Source of the DNA: Sulfuricellaceae bacterium
GTDB lineage: Bacteria > Pseudomonadota > Gammaproteobacteria > Burkholderiales > Sulfuricellaceae
Assembly: GCA_030690895.1 (NCBI GenBank)
Contig: JAUYFQ010000148.1
Location: 1 to 49,618, forward strand
Length of the DNA stretch: 49,618 nt
Direction: 5' to 3'
Shown here: piece after piece, positions 15,581 to 23,947 of the stretch
How the letters are laid out: every line of letters starts with the position of its first letter
Position numbering within the stretch: the stretch's first letter is position 1
Position numbers and translations under genes: made by a program
The notes under the pieces: model-generated
The model's database searches: none
Told to the model about the DNA's origin: nothing
The model's input: only the letters and a program-made list of their open reading frames with translations

Positions 15581-18106
15581 ATGACCACGCCAGATACACT
15601 TACACCAGACACCTCTCGACATACCGCACAGGAATGCTTCCACTGCGGCCAGCCTATTCCAGAGGGGGCTTGCTACCCGGTTGAAATTGATGCTTTGCCC
15701 CGCGACATGTGTTGCCGGGGCTGTCAGGCGGTTGCTCAGTCTATCGTCGGTGGCGGGTTGGGCGACTATTATCGTCATCGTACCGGCAAATCCGGCACGG
15801 CGCTGCTGGATGCCAATGAGGTGGTGCCGGAGTGGCTGCGTCAGGCCAAGCTCTACGATTTGCCCGAAGTTCAGAGCAGTTTCGTGCGTCAGGAAGGCGG
15901 CGAGGTGCGCGAGGCTTCGCTGATTCTCGAAGGAATCGTCTGCGCGGCTTGCATCTGGCTCAACGAGCAACACCTGGCGCGTTTGCCTGGCGTGTTGTCG
16001 GTTGAAGTGAATTATTCGACCCATCGCGCCCGCGTGCGCTGGGATAATGCGCGCATTCAGTTATCCGAAATTCTGCAAGCCATTGCAGCGATTGGTTACA
16101 CCGCCCACCCTTTTGATCCCGGCCGTCAGGAGCAGATATTCCTCAAGGAGCGTCAGGCCGCCTTGCGCCGCTTGTTCATCGCCGGCATCGGGATGATGCA
16201 GGTGATGATGTACGCCGTCCCGGTCTATATTGCGGCGGGCGATGGCACCATGCCGGGCTGGATCGAGGACATCATGCGTTGGGCCAGCCTGATGTTGACT
16301 TTGCCGGTGGTCGCTTATTCGGCCTGGCCGTTTTTTCTCGGCGCGTGGCGCGACCTCAAACGGCGTCAGGCAGGCATGGACGTGCCGGTGGCGCTGGGGG
16401 TTGGAGCAGCTTTTTTGGCCAGCGTGTATGCCACGCTGACCGGAGGCGGCGAGGTCTATTTTGATTCCGTCACCATGTTCGTGTTCTTTTTGCTGGCGGG
16501 GCGTTTCCTCGAAATGGGCGCGCGCCGCAAGGCCGCCGATGCCGCCGAGAAGCTGGTGCGCTTGCAGCCTGCCATGGCTAACCGGCTGGCGGATTACCCT
16601 GCCGACCGCACGGATGAACTGGTCGCCGTCAGCGCCTTGAGTCTGGCGGAATACATTCTGGTGCGCCCTGGCGAAACGGTTCCGGCGGACGGCGCGGTGG
16701 TGGAGGGGACGAGCCGGGTCGACGAGTCGCTGTTGACTGGCGAGAGTCATCCGGTCAGCAAGACAGCCGGCGACAAGCTGATCGCGGGCAGCGTCAATAC
16801 CGATAGCCCGATGGTAGTGCAGGTCGAAGGTCTGGGGCAGGACACGGTCTTGTCCGGCATCGTGCGCCTGCTGGATCGTGCGCTGGCGGAAAAACCGGTC
16901 ATGGCGCAATTGGCAGACAAAGTGGCGAGCTGGTTTGTGCTGGCCTTGCTGCTGATCGCTCTGGGCGTGGGAGTGGGCTGGTACTTTATCGAACCGGAGC
17001 GCGCCTTCTGGATTACCGTGGCGGTGCTGGTGGTGAGCTGCCCCTGCGCCCTGTCGTTGGCGACACCCGCCGCCTTGACGGCGGCGACTGGCAATCTGAC
17101 GCAATTGGGGCTGTTGACCACGCGCGGACATGCAATGGAAACTTTGGCCCTGGCGACTCATTTCGTCTTTGACAAAACCGGCACACTGACCTTTGGCAAG
17201 ATGACACTGCTGGAGGTGGCCGTGCTGGGCGCGGCTTCGCGCGAGCATTGCCTGGCGCTTGCGAGCGCGCTGGAACAGGCCTCGGAACATGCGATTGCGC
17301 AGGCCATACGCCAGGCGGGTGAAGAAGCTGGCGCGAATGCATCGGCCAGTCTTTCAGTTAATCTGGCAGTTAATCTGGCAGAAAGCATTCCGGGCAGCGG
17401 GGTGGAAGGCAGGATCGAAGGCCGCCTTTATCGCATTGGCAATCTGGCCTACGCCTCCGGTTTGTGCGGGCTGGCGGCGCCGGATGCCTCGCGCTGGATG
17501 CAGCAGGGTGAAACCGTGGTTGCGCTGGCAGATGAACAGGGCTGGCTGGCGTTCTTCGTGCTGGGCGATGGCCTGCGACCGGATGCAGCCGAACTGGTGA
17601 ATGGCTTGCTGGCGCGCGGCAAGACCGTGGTGCTGCTGTCCGGCGACCAGCGCGAGGCGGTCGAGCAGGTAGCAAAACAATTGGGGATCAGCCAATTCCG
17701 GGCGGGCATGTCGCCGCAAGGCAAGCTCGATGCCGTGCGGGAATGGCAGGGGCAACAAGCCATCGTGGCGATGGTGGGCGATGGCGTGAACGATGCGCCG
17801 GTGCTGGCGGCGGCAGATGTTTCCATCGCCATGGGCGGCGGCACTCAGGTCGCGCGCGCCAGCGCCGACATGATTTTATTGTCGGAACATTTGCCGCATT
17901 TGCTGGCGGGGGTAGATGTCGCGGTTAAAACCGGCAAGATCATCCGGCAAAACCTGGCCTGGGCTTTTCTGTATAACGTGACCGCGATTCCGCTGGCTGC
18001 GCTGGGGTATATTACGCCCTGGATGGCAGGCATTGGCATGTCGGCCAGTTCACTGCTGGTGGTGCTGAATGCCTTGCGCCTGGTTTCTCGAAGAGGGAAA
18101 AACTGA
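15581..18106 (+). CDS. ccoI: cbb3 oxidase copper-supplying P1B-type ATPase CcoI/FixI
   Basis: CcoI exports copper across the inner membrane for cbb3 oxidase assembly. Domain order in 841 residues: an N-terminal cysteine-rich segment (CFHCGQ...MCCRGC), a heavy-metal-associated domain with CAAC, eight membrane spans, TGES actuator, the CPC metal site (Cys487-Pro-Cys489), the phosphorylated Asp531 (DKTGTLT) and GDGVNDAP. The sequence is complete. A 12-base direct duplication (cagttaatctgg twice, about 17357-17380) adds a repeated VNLA in the nucleotide-binding domain. It is followed closely by ccoS and then the ccoNOQP operon. Confidence 0.96.
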   Translation: MTTPDTLTPDTSRHTAQECFHCGQPIPEGACYPVEIDALPRDMCCRGCQAVAQSIVGGGLGDYYRHRTGKSGTALLDANEVVPEWLRQAKLYDLPEVQSSFVRQEGGEVREASLILEGIVCAACIWLNEQHLARLPGVLSVEVNYSTHRARVRWDNARIQLSEILQAIAAIGYTAHPFDPGRQEQIFLKERQAALRRLFIAGIGMMQVMMYAVPVYIAAGDGTMPGWIEDIMRWASLMLTLPVVAYSAWPFFLGAWRDLKRRQAGMDVPVALGVGAAFLASVYATLTGGGEVYFDSVTMFVFFLLAGRFLEMGARRKAADAAEKLVRLQPAMANRLADYPADRTDELVAVSALSLAEYILVRPGETVPADGAVVEGTSRVDESLLTGESHPVSKTAGDKLIAGSVNTDSPMVVQVEGLGQDTVLSGIVRLLDRALAEKPVMAQLADKVASWFVLALLLIALGVGVGWYFIEPERAFWITVAVLVVSCPCALSLATPAALTAATGNLTQLGLLTTRGHAMETLALATHFVFDKTGTLTFGKMTLLEVAVLGAASREHCLALASALEQASEHAIAQAIRQAGEEAGANASASLSVNLAVNLAESIPGSGVEGRIEGRLYRIGNLAYASGLCGLAAPDASRWMQQGETVVALADEQGWLAFFVLGDGLRPDAAELVNGLLARGKTVVLLSGDQREAVEQVAKQLGISQFRAGMSPQGKLDAVREWQGQQAIVAMVGDGVNDAPVLAAADVSIAMGGGTQVARASADMILLSEHLPHLLAGVDVAVKTGKIIRQNLAWAFLYNVTAIPLAALGYITPWMAGIGMSASSLLVVLNALRLVSRRGKN

Positions 18107-18111
18107 CACAA

Positions 18112-18309
18112 ATGGAAATCCTTTATCTGCTCATTCCGATCAGCGTTCTGCTGGTCTTTTTTATCGTGGTGGTTTTTCTGTGGGCTGTCAAAGGCGGCCA
18201 GTTCGACGATCTCGAAGGCCCGGCTCACCGTATTTTGATGGACGACGACCGGGCAAAACCCTCTCTCCCCGATCCCGATTCAGCGCCCTCCCCAGACAAA
18301 AAAGTGTGA
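18112..18309 (+). CDS. ccoS: cbb3 oxidase maturation protein CcoS
   Basis: CcoS is a small membrane protein needed for cofactor insertion into CcoN. The 65 residues start MEILYLLIPISVLLVFFIVVV with one membrane span. The typical FLWAVKGGQFDDLEGPAHRIL motif follows, then a Pro/Asp-rich tail. It starts 5 bases after the ccoI stop. Confidence 0.95.
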   Translation: MEILYLLIPISVLLVFFIVVVFLWAVKGGQFDDLEGPAHRILMDDDRAKPSLPDPDSAPSPDKKV

Positions 18310-18321
18310 CATTCTGTCACA
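18305..18321. promoter_or_regulatory. Perfect palindrome overlapping the ccoS stop
   Basis: TGTGACA/TGTCACA (7-base arms, 3-base TTC centre) overlaps the ccoS stop codon. It resembles a Crp site but has a 7-base rather than 6-base spacer between TGTGA and TCACA. It has no U-run, so it is not a standard terminator. It may be an operator for ccoN or a weak mRNA hairpin. Confidence 0.35.
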
Positions 18322-18336
18322 TTAAATAAGCAAAGT

Positions 18337-18378
18337 TTGATCTAACGCAAAATCCAATTTTAACGATAAGGTTAGTAT
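18337..18378 (+). promoter_or_regulatory. FNR-type class II promoter for ccoNOQP
   Basis: TTGATctaaCGCAA (18337-18350) matches the FNR box TTGAT-N4-ATCAA fully in the left half and at 3 of 5 positions in the right. A TAGTAT -10 (18373-18378) predicts a start near 18385, putting the box centre (18343.5) at about -41.5, the standard spacing for activation. cbb3 oxidase operons are classic FNR/Anr targets, and an FNR gene lies downstream at 23.9-24.7 kb. Confidence 0.6.
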
Positions 18379-18432
18379 TCGGGACCGTAATATCCGTTTT
18401 TGCTTATCTTTAGTTCTCGGGAGGAATTTTAT

Positions 18433-19869
18433 ATGGAAGAGCAGTCCACGTATAACTACAAGGTGGTGCGGCAGTTCGCCATCATGACTGTAGTTTGGGG
18501 CATTGTCGGCATGCTGGTCGGGGTGATTATCGCCTCGCAGCTGATCTGGCCGGAAATGAATTTTGAAACGCCATGGCTGACATATGGCCGTCTACGTCCG
18601 CTACATACCAATGCGGTGATTTTTGCGTTTGGCGGTTCCGGCTTGTTCGCGACTTCTTACTACATCGTGCAGCGCACCTGTCACACCCGCCTGTTCGCCG
18701 GTGGACTCGCCGCTTTCACTTTCTGGGGTTGGCAACTGGTGATCCTGCTGGCAGCAAGTACCCTGCCGCTGGGTTTCACGACCTCGAAGGAATATGCCGA
18801 GCTGGAATGGCCGATTGATATTCTGATCACCGTGGTCTGGGTGTCTTACGCCATCGTGTTCTTCGGTACCATCATGAAGCGCAAAACCAGCCATATCTAT
18901 GTGGCCAACTGGTTTTTCGGCGCGTTCATCATCACCATCGCGTTGCTGCATCTGGTCAATAATGCCGAGCTGCCAGTGAGCTTCACCGGCATGAAGTCCT
19001 ACTCGGCCTATGCCGGTGCGCAGGATGCCATGATTCAGTGGTGGTACGGTCACAATGCCGTGGGCTTCTTCCTGACTACCGCTTTCCTGGGGATGATGTA
19101 CTACTTCGTTCCCAAGCAGGCCGGCCGTCCGGTGTATTCCTACCGCTTGTCCGTGGTGCACTTCTGGGCGCTGATCTTTACCTACATGTGGGCAGGCCCT
19201 CACCATCTGCACTATACCGCCTTGCCTGACTGGACTCAGTCACTGGGCATGATCTTCTCGCTGATTCTGTTGGCGCCTTCCTGGGGCGGCATGATCAACG
19301 GCATGATGACCATGTCCGGCGCGTGGCACAAACTGCGCACCGACCCGATCCTGAAGTTCCTGGTGACTTCGCTGTCCTTCTACGGCATGTCCACTTTTGA
19401 AGGCCCGATGATGGCGATCAAGACGGTGAATGCGCTGTCCCACTACACCGACTGGACAGTAGGTCACGTCCACTCCGGCGCGCTGGGTTGGGTGGCGATG
19501 GTGACGATTGGTTCCCTCTACTACCTGATTCCCCGTCTGTTCGGGCGCCAGGAAATGTATAGCGTCAAGTTGATTACGACTCACTTCTGGGTAGCTACGA
19601 TCGGCGTGGTGCTGTATATCGCCGCACTGTGGATTTCAGGCGTGATGCAAGGCTTGATGTGGCGTGCAGTGAACGTTGATGGCACGCTGACTTACAGTTT
19701 TGCTGAATCGGTCAAGATGGTCTATCCGTTCTATACCATTCGTTTGATAGGCGGTCTGATGTTCCTGAGCGGAATGCTGATCATGGCTTACAACGTGTTC
19801 AAGACAGTGTCTGGCTCCAAAGCGGTGGATGATGCAGTGATCCCCGCCCAGGCCGGCGCGCACGCTTAA
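18433..19869 (+). CDS. ccoN: cbb3 cytochrome c oxidase subunit I
   Basis: CcoN is the catalytic heme b/b3-CuB subunit of the high-affinity oxygen-reducing oxidase, an inner-membrane proton pump. The 478 residues form twelve predicted spans. The low-spin heme His lies in [16 protein letters not shown]; the CuB and heme ligands include [26 protein letters not shown] and [14 protein letters not shown]. The ATG at 18433 follows GGGAGGAA; the longer frame from 18400 is rejected. It is the first gene of ccoNOQP. Confidence 0.97.
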   Translation: MEEQSTYNYKVVRQFAIMTVVWGIVGMLVGVIIASQLIWPEMNFETPWLTYGRLRPLHTNAVIFAFGGSGLFATSYYIVQRTCHTRLFAGGLAAFTFWGWQLVILLAASTLPLGFTTSKEYAELEWPIDILITVVWVSYAIVFFGTIMKRKTSHIYVANWFFGAFIITIALLHLVNNAELPVSFTGMKSYSAYAGAQDAMIQWWYGHNAVGFFLTTAFLGMMYYFVPKQAGRPVYSYRLSVVHFWALIFTYMWAGPHHLHYTALPDWTQSLGMIFSLILLAPSWGGMINGMMTMSGAWHKLRTDPILKFLVTSLSFYGMSTFEGPMMAIKTVNALSHYTDWTVGHVHSGALGWVAMVTIGSLYYLIPRLFGRQEMYSVKLITTHFWVATIGVVLYIAALWISGVMQGLMWRAVNVDGTLTYSFAESVKMVYPFYTIRLIGGLMFLSGMLIMAYNVFKTVSGSKAVDDAVIPAQAGAHA

Positions 19870-19888
19870 TCAGGCAAGGAGATAAATT

Positions 19889-20509
19889 ATGAGTGCAAGT
19901 TCATGGCATGACCCGATAGAGAAAAATATCGGCGTAATGATGATATTGATAACCCTGGTGGTGAGCGTGGCGATGCTGGTGGAAATCCTGCCGCTGTTCT
20001 TCCAGAAATCAACCACCGAACCGGTGTCTGGGCTGAAGCCCTATAGCGCGCTGCAACTGGCGGGACGCGACATTTATCAGCGCGAGGGTTGCTACAACTG
20101 CCATTCGCAGATGATCCGTCCTTTCCGCTCTGAAACCGAGCGTTATGGTCACTACTCTGTGGCTGGCGAGTCTGTCTACGACCATCCTTTCCAGTGGGGA
20201 TCCAAGCGCACCGGCCCTGATCTGGCTCGCGTCGGAGGACGTTATTCAGACGACTGGCATCGTAGTCACCTCAACAATCCGCGCGATGTCGTGCCGGAGT
20301 CCAATATGCCTGCTTATTCCTGGTTAGCCCAGAACAAGCTGGATGGGGTGGATATCGCTGCCAATATGCGTACGCTCCGGACCCTGGGCCTGCCTTATAC
20401 CGATGAGCAAATCGCCAAGGCGAATGACGAGATGAAGGGCAAGACCGAACAGGATGCGCTCATCGCCTATCTGCAAAATCTGGGTACGGTCATCAAGAGC
20501 ACGAGGTAG
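19889..20509 (+). CDS. ccoO: cbb3 oxidase monoheme subunit II
   Basis: CcoO carries one covalent heme c and passes electrons to CcoN. One N-terminal membrane anchor ([22 protein letters not shown]) is followed by [16 protein letters not shown]-type sequence (here [17 protein letters not shown]) with heme site CYNCH. Family blocks [15 protein letters not shown] and SNMPAYSWL follow. The 206 residues are the usual length. AAGGAG lies just upstream of the ATG, 19 bases after ccoN. Confidence 0.97.
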   Translation: MSASSWHDPIEKNIGVMMILITLVVSVAMLVEILPLFFQKSTTEPVSGLKPYSALQLAGRDIYQREGCYNCHSQMIRPFRSETERYGHYSVAGESVYDHPFQWGSKRTGPDLARVGGRYSDDWHRSHLNNPRDVVPESNMPAYSWLAQNKLDGVDIAANMRTLRTLGLPYTDEQIAKANDEMKGKTEQDALIAYLQNLGTVIKSTR

Positions 20510-20511
20510 GC

Positions 20512-20697
20512 ATGGACATCAACGATCTCAGATCGATCATGACGGTTATATTTTTTGCGCTCTTCGTCGGTATCGTGATCTGGGCTTTCAGCCCAAGTCG
20601 CAAAAAGGAGTTTGACGAAGCCGCCCGTCTGGTGATGGACAATGATGAACCCGATTCGGTGATTGTGAAGCCCGCGACCAAAGCTGCGGGTCACTAA
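20512..20697 (+). CDS. ccoQ: cbb3 oxidase subunit CcoQ
   Basis: CcoQ is a small single-span subunit that stabilises the CcoP-core interaction. The 61 residues begin MDINDLRSIMTVIFFALFVGI, with the membrane span, followed by the typical AFSPSRKKEFDEAARL and an acidic tail. It starts 2 bases after the ccoO stop. Confidence 0.93.
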   Translation: MDINDLRSIMTVIFFALFVGIVIWAFSPSRKKEFDEAARLVMDNDEPDSVIVKPATKAAGH

Positions 20698-20709
20698 AGG
20701 AGAATTAAG

Positions 20710-21621
20710 ATGAATGAGTTTGTAAGCGATTTCTGGAGTCCCTGGATCGCAGGGGTTTCGTTACTCAGCATAGTCGGTTGCGCAGTTTTTCTGTGGGCGA
20801 CGAGTATCAAGCGTACCGATGCCAAGGTAGATATAACCGGCCATGTCTGGGACGAGACCCTGGCCGAATACAACAATCCGTTGCCGGGTTGGTGGACTTG
20901 GTTGTTCTACTTGACGGTGGCGTTCAGCCTCGTTTACGTGGTGCTGTTTCCTGGCCTGGGTAGCTTCAAGGGTATTCTGGGATGGACTTCCTCGAACCAG
21001 TACGATGGCGAGATGAAGGATGCTGCCACGACCTATGATCCGATTTTCAACAAGTACCTGAAAATGGACGTCAAGGCAGTCGCAGCGGATCCGGAAGGCA
21101 AAGCCATGGGCCAACGTCTGTTCCTGACTTACTGCTCGCAGTGCCATGGTTCGGATGCGGGCGGTTCGCGCGGTTTCCCGAGTCTGGCTGACAAGGATTG
21201 GCTGTACGGCGGTGAGCCGGACGTCATCAAAGCCTCTATCCAGAATGGTCGTAATGGCATCATGCCGGCTTTCGGCGGCAATCCTGAAGCCGTGGGCGGC
21301 GAGGCTGGCGCAAAAGCAGTAGCCAACTATGTGATGTCCTTGTCCAGCATGCCGCATGACGCCAATCTGGCATCCACTGGCAAGGGCAAGTTCGAGCAGG
21401 CTTGTGCCGCGTGTCATACCCCGGCAGGAACGGGCATGCAGGCACTGGGTGCGCCTAACCTGACCGACAAGACATGGCTCTATGGCCGGTCCGAAGCTAC
21501 CATCATGGAAACCATCACCAAAGGCCGGAATGGCGTGATGCCAGCCTGGAAAGATTTCCTGGGTGAAGCCAAGATTCACTTGTTGACAGCCTATGTATAT
21601 AGCCTGTCGCAAGGTAACTGA
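20710..21621 (+). CDS. ccoP: cbb3 oxidase diheme subunit III
   Basis: CcoP receives electrons from soluble cytochromes. Two N-terminal hydrophobic spans are visible (WIAGVSLLSIVGCAVFLWA and WTWLFYLTVAFSLVYVVLF). Two cytochrome c domains follow, with CSQCH and CAACH heme sites, each with a distal Met (NGIMPAF and NGVMPAW). The 303 residues are the normal size. AAAGGAG precedes the ATG. Confidence 0.97.
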   Translation: MNEFVSDFWSPWIAGVSLLSIVGCAVFLWATSIKRTDAKVDITGHVWDETLAEYNNPLPGWWTWLFYLTVAFSLVYVVLFPGLGSFKGILGWTSSNQYDGEMKDAATTYDPIFNKYLKMDVKAVAADPEGKAMGQRLFLTYCSQCHGSDAGGSRGFPSLADKDWLYGGEPDVIKASIQNGRNGIMPAFGGNPEAVGGEAGAKAVANYVMSLSSMPHDANLASTGKGKFEQACAACHTPAGTGMQALGAPNLTDKTWLYGRSEATIMETITKGRNGVMPAWKDFLGEAKIHLLTAYVYSLSQGN

Positions 21622-21659
21622 CAGTAGTTGTAACCCAATAATAAGAAATGGCTGTCACA

Positions 21660-21693
21660 CTGAAAGCGCGGAGCGAAAGTTCCGTGCTTTCAG
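21660..21693 (+). other. Intercistronic stem-loop between ccoP and ccoG
   Basis: CTGAAAGCGCGGA (21660-) pairs with TTCCGTGCTTTCAG (ending 21693), with one G-U pair, around a short loop. No U-run follows. It may mark partial termination or protect the 3' end of the ccoNOQP message, separating the structural genes from ccoGH. Confidence 0.5.
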
Positions 21694-21766
21694 GCTTCAC
21701 AAAGTGCACTACCGCTGTAAGACTGGGAGCGTTCATTTCTGTTTTATATGTTTTAAGGAGTGATAA

Positions 21767-23194
21767 TTGAACCAGTCACAAAATATCCCCCCTGCTCAGG
21801 GAGGCGAATCTGGACAAGGTGGCGAACTCTACGCGTCGCGCAAGATGATCTACGCCCGTTCCGTAACGGGTATCTTCAATAATTTGCGCATTCTGGGTGT
21901 AGCGCTGACCCAGTTTGTTTTCTATGTATTTCCATGGTTGATCTGGAATGAACGGCCCATGATGCTGTTCGATCTGGTGCACCGTAAGTTCTATGTTTTC
22001 GGCTATGTTTTTTTTCCTCAGGACTTCGTTTATCTGACCGGTGTTCTGGTTATTGCTGCCTTTGGCCTGTTTCTGTTTACTGCTGTTGCGGGTCGAATAT
22101 GGTGCGGTTACGCCTGCCCGCAAACGGTTTATACAGAAATCTTCATGTGGATCGAGCGCGCCATTGAAGGCGACCGCGCGCAACAGATCAAGATGGATAA
22201 AATGCCATGGAACGCGCGAAAGATTGGTGCCAAAACCGCCAAACATGGCATCTGGCTGGTCGTGGCGCTGTGGACCGGGTTTACCTTTGTTGGCTTCTTT
22301 ACACCCATTCGCGAATTGGCGCAGACCTTCGTGACTTTCTCGATGGGGCCATGGGAAACCTTCTGGGTGTTCTTCTATGGTCTTGCGACTTATGGTTTTG
22401 CCGGCCACATGCGCGAGCAGGTCTGTCTTTACATGTGTCCCTACGCACGCTTCCAGAGCGTGATGTTTGATACGGATACCTTGATCATTACCTACGATGA
22501 AGCGCGCGGAGAACCGCGTGGTCAGCGCAAAAAAGGCTCGGATTACAAGGCTGCGGGCAAGGGTGATTGCGTGGATTGCGGTATTTGTGTGCAGGTTTGC
22601 CCGACCGGCATTGATATTCGCAAGGGGTTGCAATATGAGTGTATTGGTTGCTCCGCCTGTATCGATGGATGCAATCAGGTCATGGACAAGGTGGGCTACC
22701 CGCGCGGCCTGATTCGCTACTCCACTGAAAACGTGATGAAGGGCAAGTTTCCGGAGCGCACCATGATGGCGCACGTTTTTCGCCCACGCGTCCTGCTCTA
22801 TACCGCCATTCTGATGGCGATTGTAGTAGCGCTGGGCGCGGCCTTGTACATGCGGATTCCGCTTAAGGCCAACATCATCCGCGACCGCTCGACACTGGTA
22901 CGGGAGACGGACGAGGGCTTGCTGGAGAATGTCTATCGTATGCAACTCATCAACATGGACGAGAAAGCACATCGCTACACGCTTGCCGCGAGTGGCATGG
23001 ACGGTCTCAAGGTCAGCATCAAGGAAACCATGCCGCTGGAAGTTGAAGCGGCTTCGACCAGGGTGGTGTCGGTCAGCCTGACGGTTGATCCGGGAAATCT
23101 GAAACCGGGTTCGACCCAAGTGTTCATCAAGGTTCAGGATGTGGATGACAGCGCTGTTTCTACCAATGAAAAAACCAGTTTTCTCGTGAGGTAA
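21767..23194 (+). CDS. ccoG: cbb3 oxidase accessory protein CcoG (polyferredoxin)
   Basis: CcoG is a membrane Fe-S protein that reduces Cu(II) for cbb3 assembly. The 475 residues include about five membrane spans, the GYACPQTVYTEIFMWIER motif and two [4Fe-4S] ferredoxin motifs (CVDCGICVQVCPTG and CIGCSACIDGC). A C-terminal periplasmic Ig-like FixG domain ends the protein. TTG at 21767 is taken as the start because AAGGAGTG lies 5-8 bases before it; the next in-frame ATG is at 21845. Confidence 0.95.
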   Translation: MNQSQNIPPAQGGESGQGGELYASRKMIYARSVTGIFNNLRILGVALTQFVFYVFPWLIWNERPMMLFDLVHRKFYVFGYVFFPQDFVYLTGVLVIAAFGLFLFTAVAGRIWCGYACPQTVYTEIFMWIERAIEGDRAQQIKMDKMPWNARKIGAKTAKHGIWLVVALWTGFTFVGFFTPIRELAQTFVTFSMGPWETFWVFFYGLATYGFAGHMREQVCLYMCPYARFQSVMFDTDTLIITYDEARGEPRGQRKKGSDYKAAGKGDCVDCGICVQVCPTGIDIRKGLQYECIGCSACIDGCNQVMDKVGYPRGLIRYSTENVMKGKFPERTMMAHVFRPRVLLYTAILMAIVVALGAALYMRIPLKANIIRDRSTLVRETDEGLLENVYRMQLINMDEKAHRYTLAASGMDGLKVSIKETMPLEVEAASTRVVSVSLTVDPGNLKPGSTQVFIKVQDVDDSAVSTNEKTSFLVR

Positions 23195-23195
23195 C

Positions 23196-23711
23196 ATGGA
23201 AATAATCAATGAATCAAGTAACCCCTGGTACCGCGAACCCTGGCCATGGATATTGATGTCAGGCCCAGCCGTGGTGGTAGTGGCGGGTCTTGCGACAGCC
23301 TGGATTGCGGTTACGACCGCAGATGGGATGGTTGAGGACGATTACTACAAGAGCGGATTGGCGATTAATCAGACACTGGAACATGACCGGGCTGCTCAGA
23401 CTTTGAATATCAAGGCGCAGTTGATGGTAGGAGACGACCCAAGTCAGGTCCGTCTGATGTTGCAGGGCAACGAGCAGGCCTCGCTGCCACAAGGTTTACG
23501 CCTGAAAGTGTTGCACCCGACACGATCGGGTTATGACCAGGAAGTGATGTTGACCCGGCAGAGCGATGGGTATTATGAGGGAAAGTTGTTGGCGCTGGCT
23601 GCGGCACGCTGGCGTTTGACGCTGGAAGATACAGACCAGACCTGGCGTCTGACGGGGACCTGGCGTTTGCCAAAGGACAGGGTGGTTAGCCTGTCCCCCG
23701 GCGTCCACTGA
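23196..23711 (+). CDS. ccoH: cbb3 oxidase accessory protein FixH/CcoH
   Basis: CcoH is a single-span membrane protein that associates with CcoN during assembly. The 171 residues start with NPWYREPWPWILMSGPAVVV, and GMVEDDYYKSGLAINQ follows the span, both typical of FixH. The remainder is a periplasmic beta-rich domain. It begins one base after the ccoG stop, so it is coupled to ccoG. Confidence 0.92.
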   Translation: MEIINESSNPWYREPWPWILMSGPAVVVVAGLATAWIAVTTADGMVEDDYYKSGLAINQTLEHDRAAQTLNIKAQLMVGDDPSQVRLMLQGNEQASLPQGLRLKVLHPTRSGYDQEVMLTRQSDGYYEGKLLALAAARWRLTLEDTDQTWRLTGTWRLPKDRVVSLSPGVH

Positions 23712-23762
23712 CCCGATTACTTATGCAGTCTATTTTTTTATAATCTAGGTAAGGAGAGCGAA

Positions 23763-23900
23763 ATGAGCATCATGCAAATGTTGTTTTCGACGGATATTGG
23801 TTTATTCAGCATGTTCACAATCGGGTTTATCCTCGTGATGGCAGTATTCTTCATCACCTGGTTCAACAAGAAAGCCAACGAACCGGTCGAACCTGACTGA
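23763..23900 (+). CDS. DUF3149-type small membrane protein
   Basis: This 45-residue ORF begins MSIMQMLFSTDIGLFSMFTI, with one membrane span and a charged tail (FNKKANEPVEPD). The FSTDIGL opening and the length fit the small proteobacterial family DUF3149 by memory. AAGGAGAG lies about 8 bases before the ATG. It is 51 bases after ccoH in the same direction and may be part of the cco accessory operon. Function unknown. Confidence 0.75.
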   Translation: MSIMQMLFSTDIGLFSMFTIGFILVMAVFFITWFNKKANEPVEPD

Positions 23901-23907
23901 TTGTTTT

Positions 23908-23937
23908 AGCCCGGATATTTCATGAAATATCCGGGCT
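23908..23937. terminator. Perfect 30-base palindrome between converging genes
   Basis: Fifteen bases starting AGCCCGGATATTTCA are followed by their exact reverse complement, giving a very stable stem in either transcript. It lies between the rightward DUF3149 gene and the leftward queG-fnr gene, the position of a bidirectional terminator. U-runs are weak: TTTT lies 8 bases beyond the stem on the plus strand. Confidence 0.6.
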
Positions 23938-23947
23938 GGCGCGCTTT

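Noticed and set aside
18069-18329. 86-residue ORF overlapping ccoI and ccoS
   Set aside because: It is out of frame with both genes; ccoS at 18112 has the expected CcoS sequence and position.
21776-23209. 477-residue minus-strand ORF opposite ccoG
   Set aside because: It mirrors ccoG almost exactly, and CcoG has clear ferredoxin and membrane motifs, so the antisense frame is a shadow.
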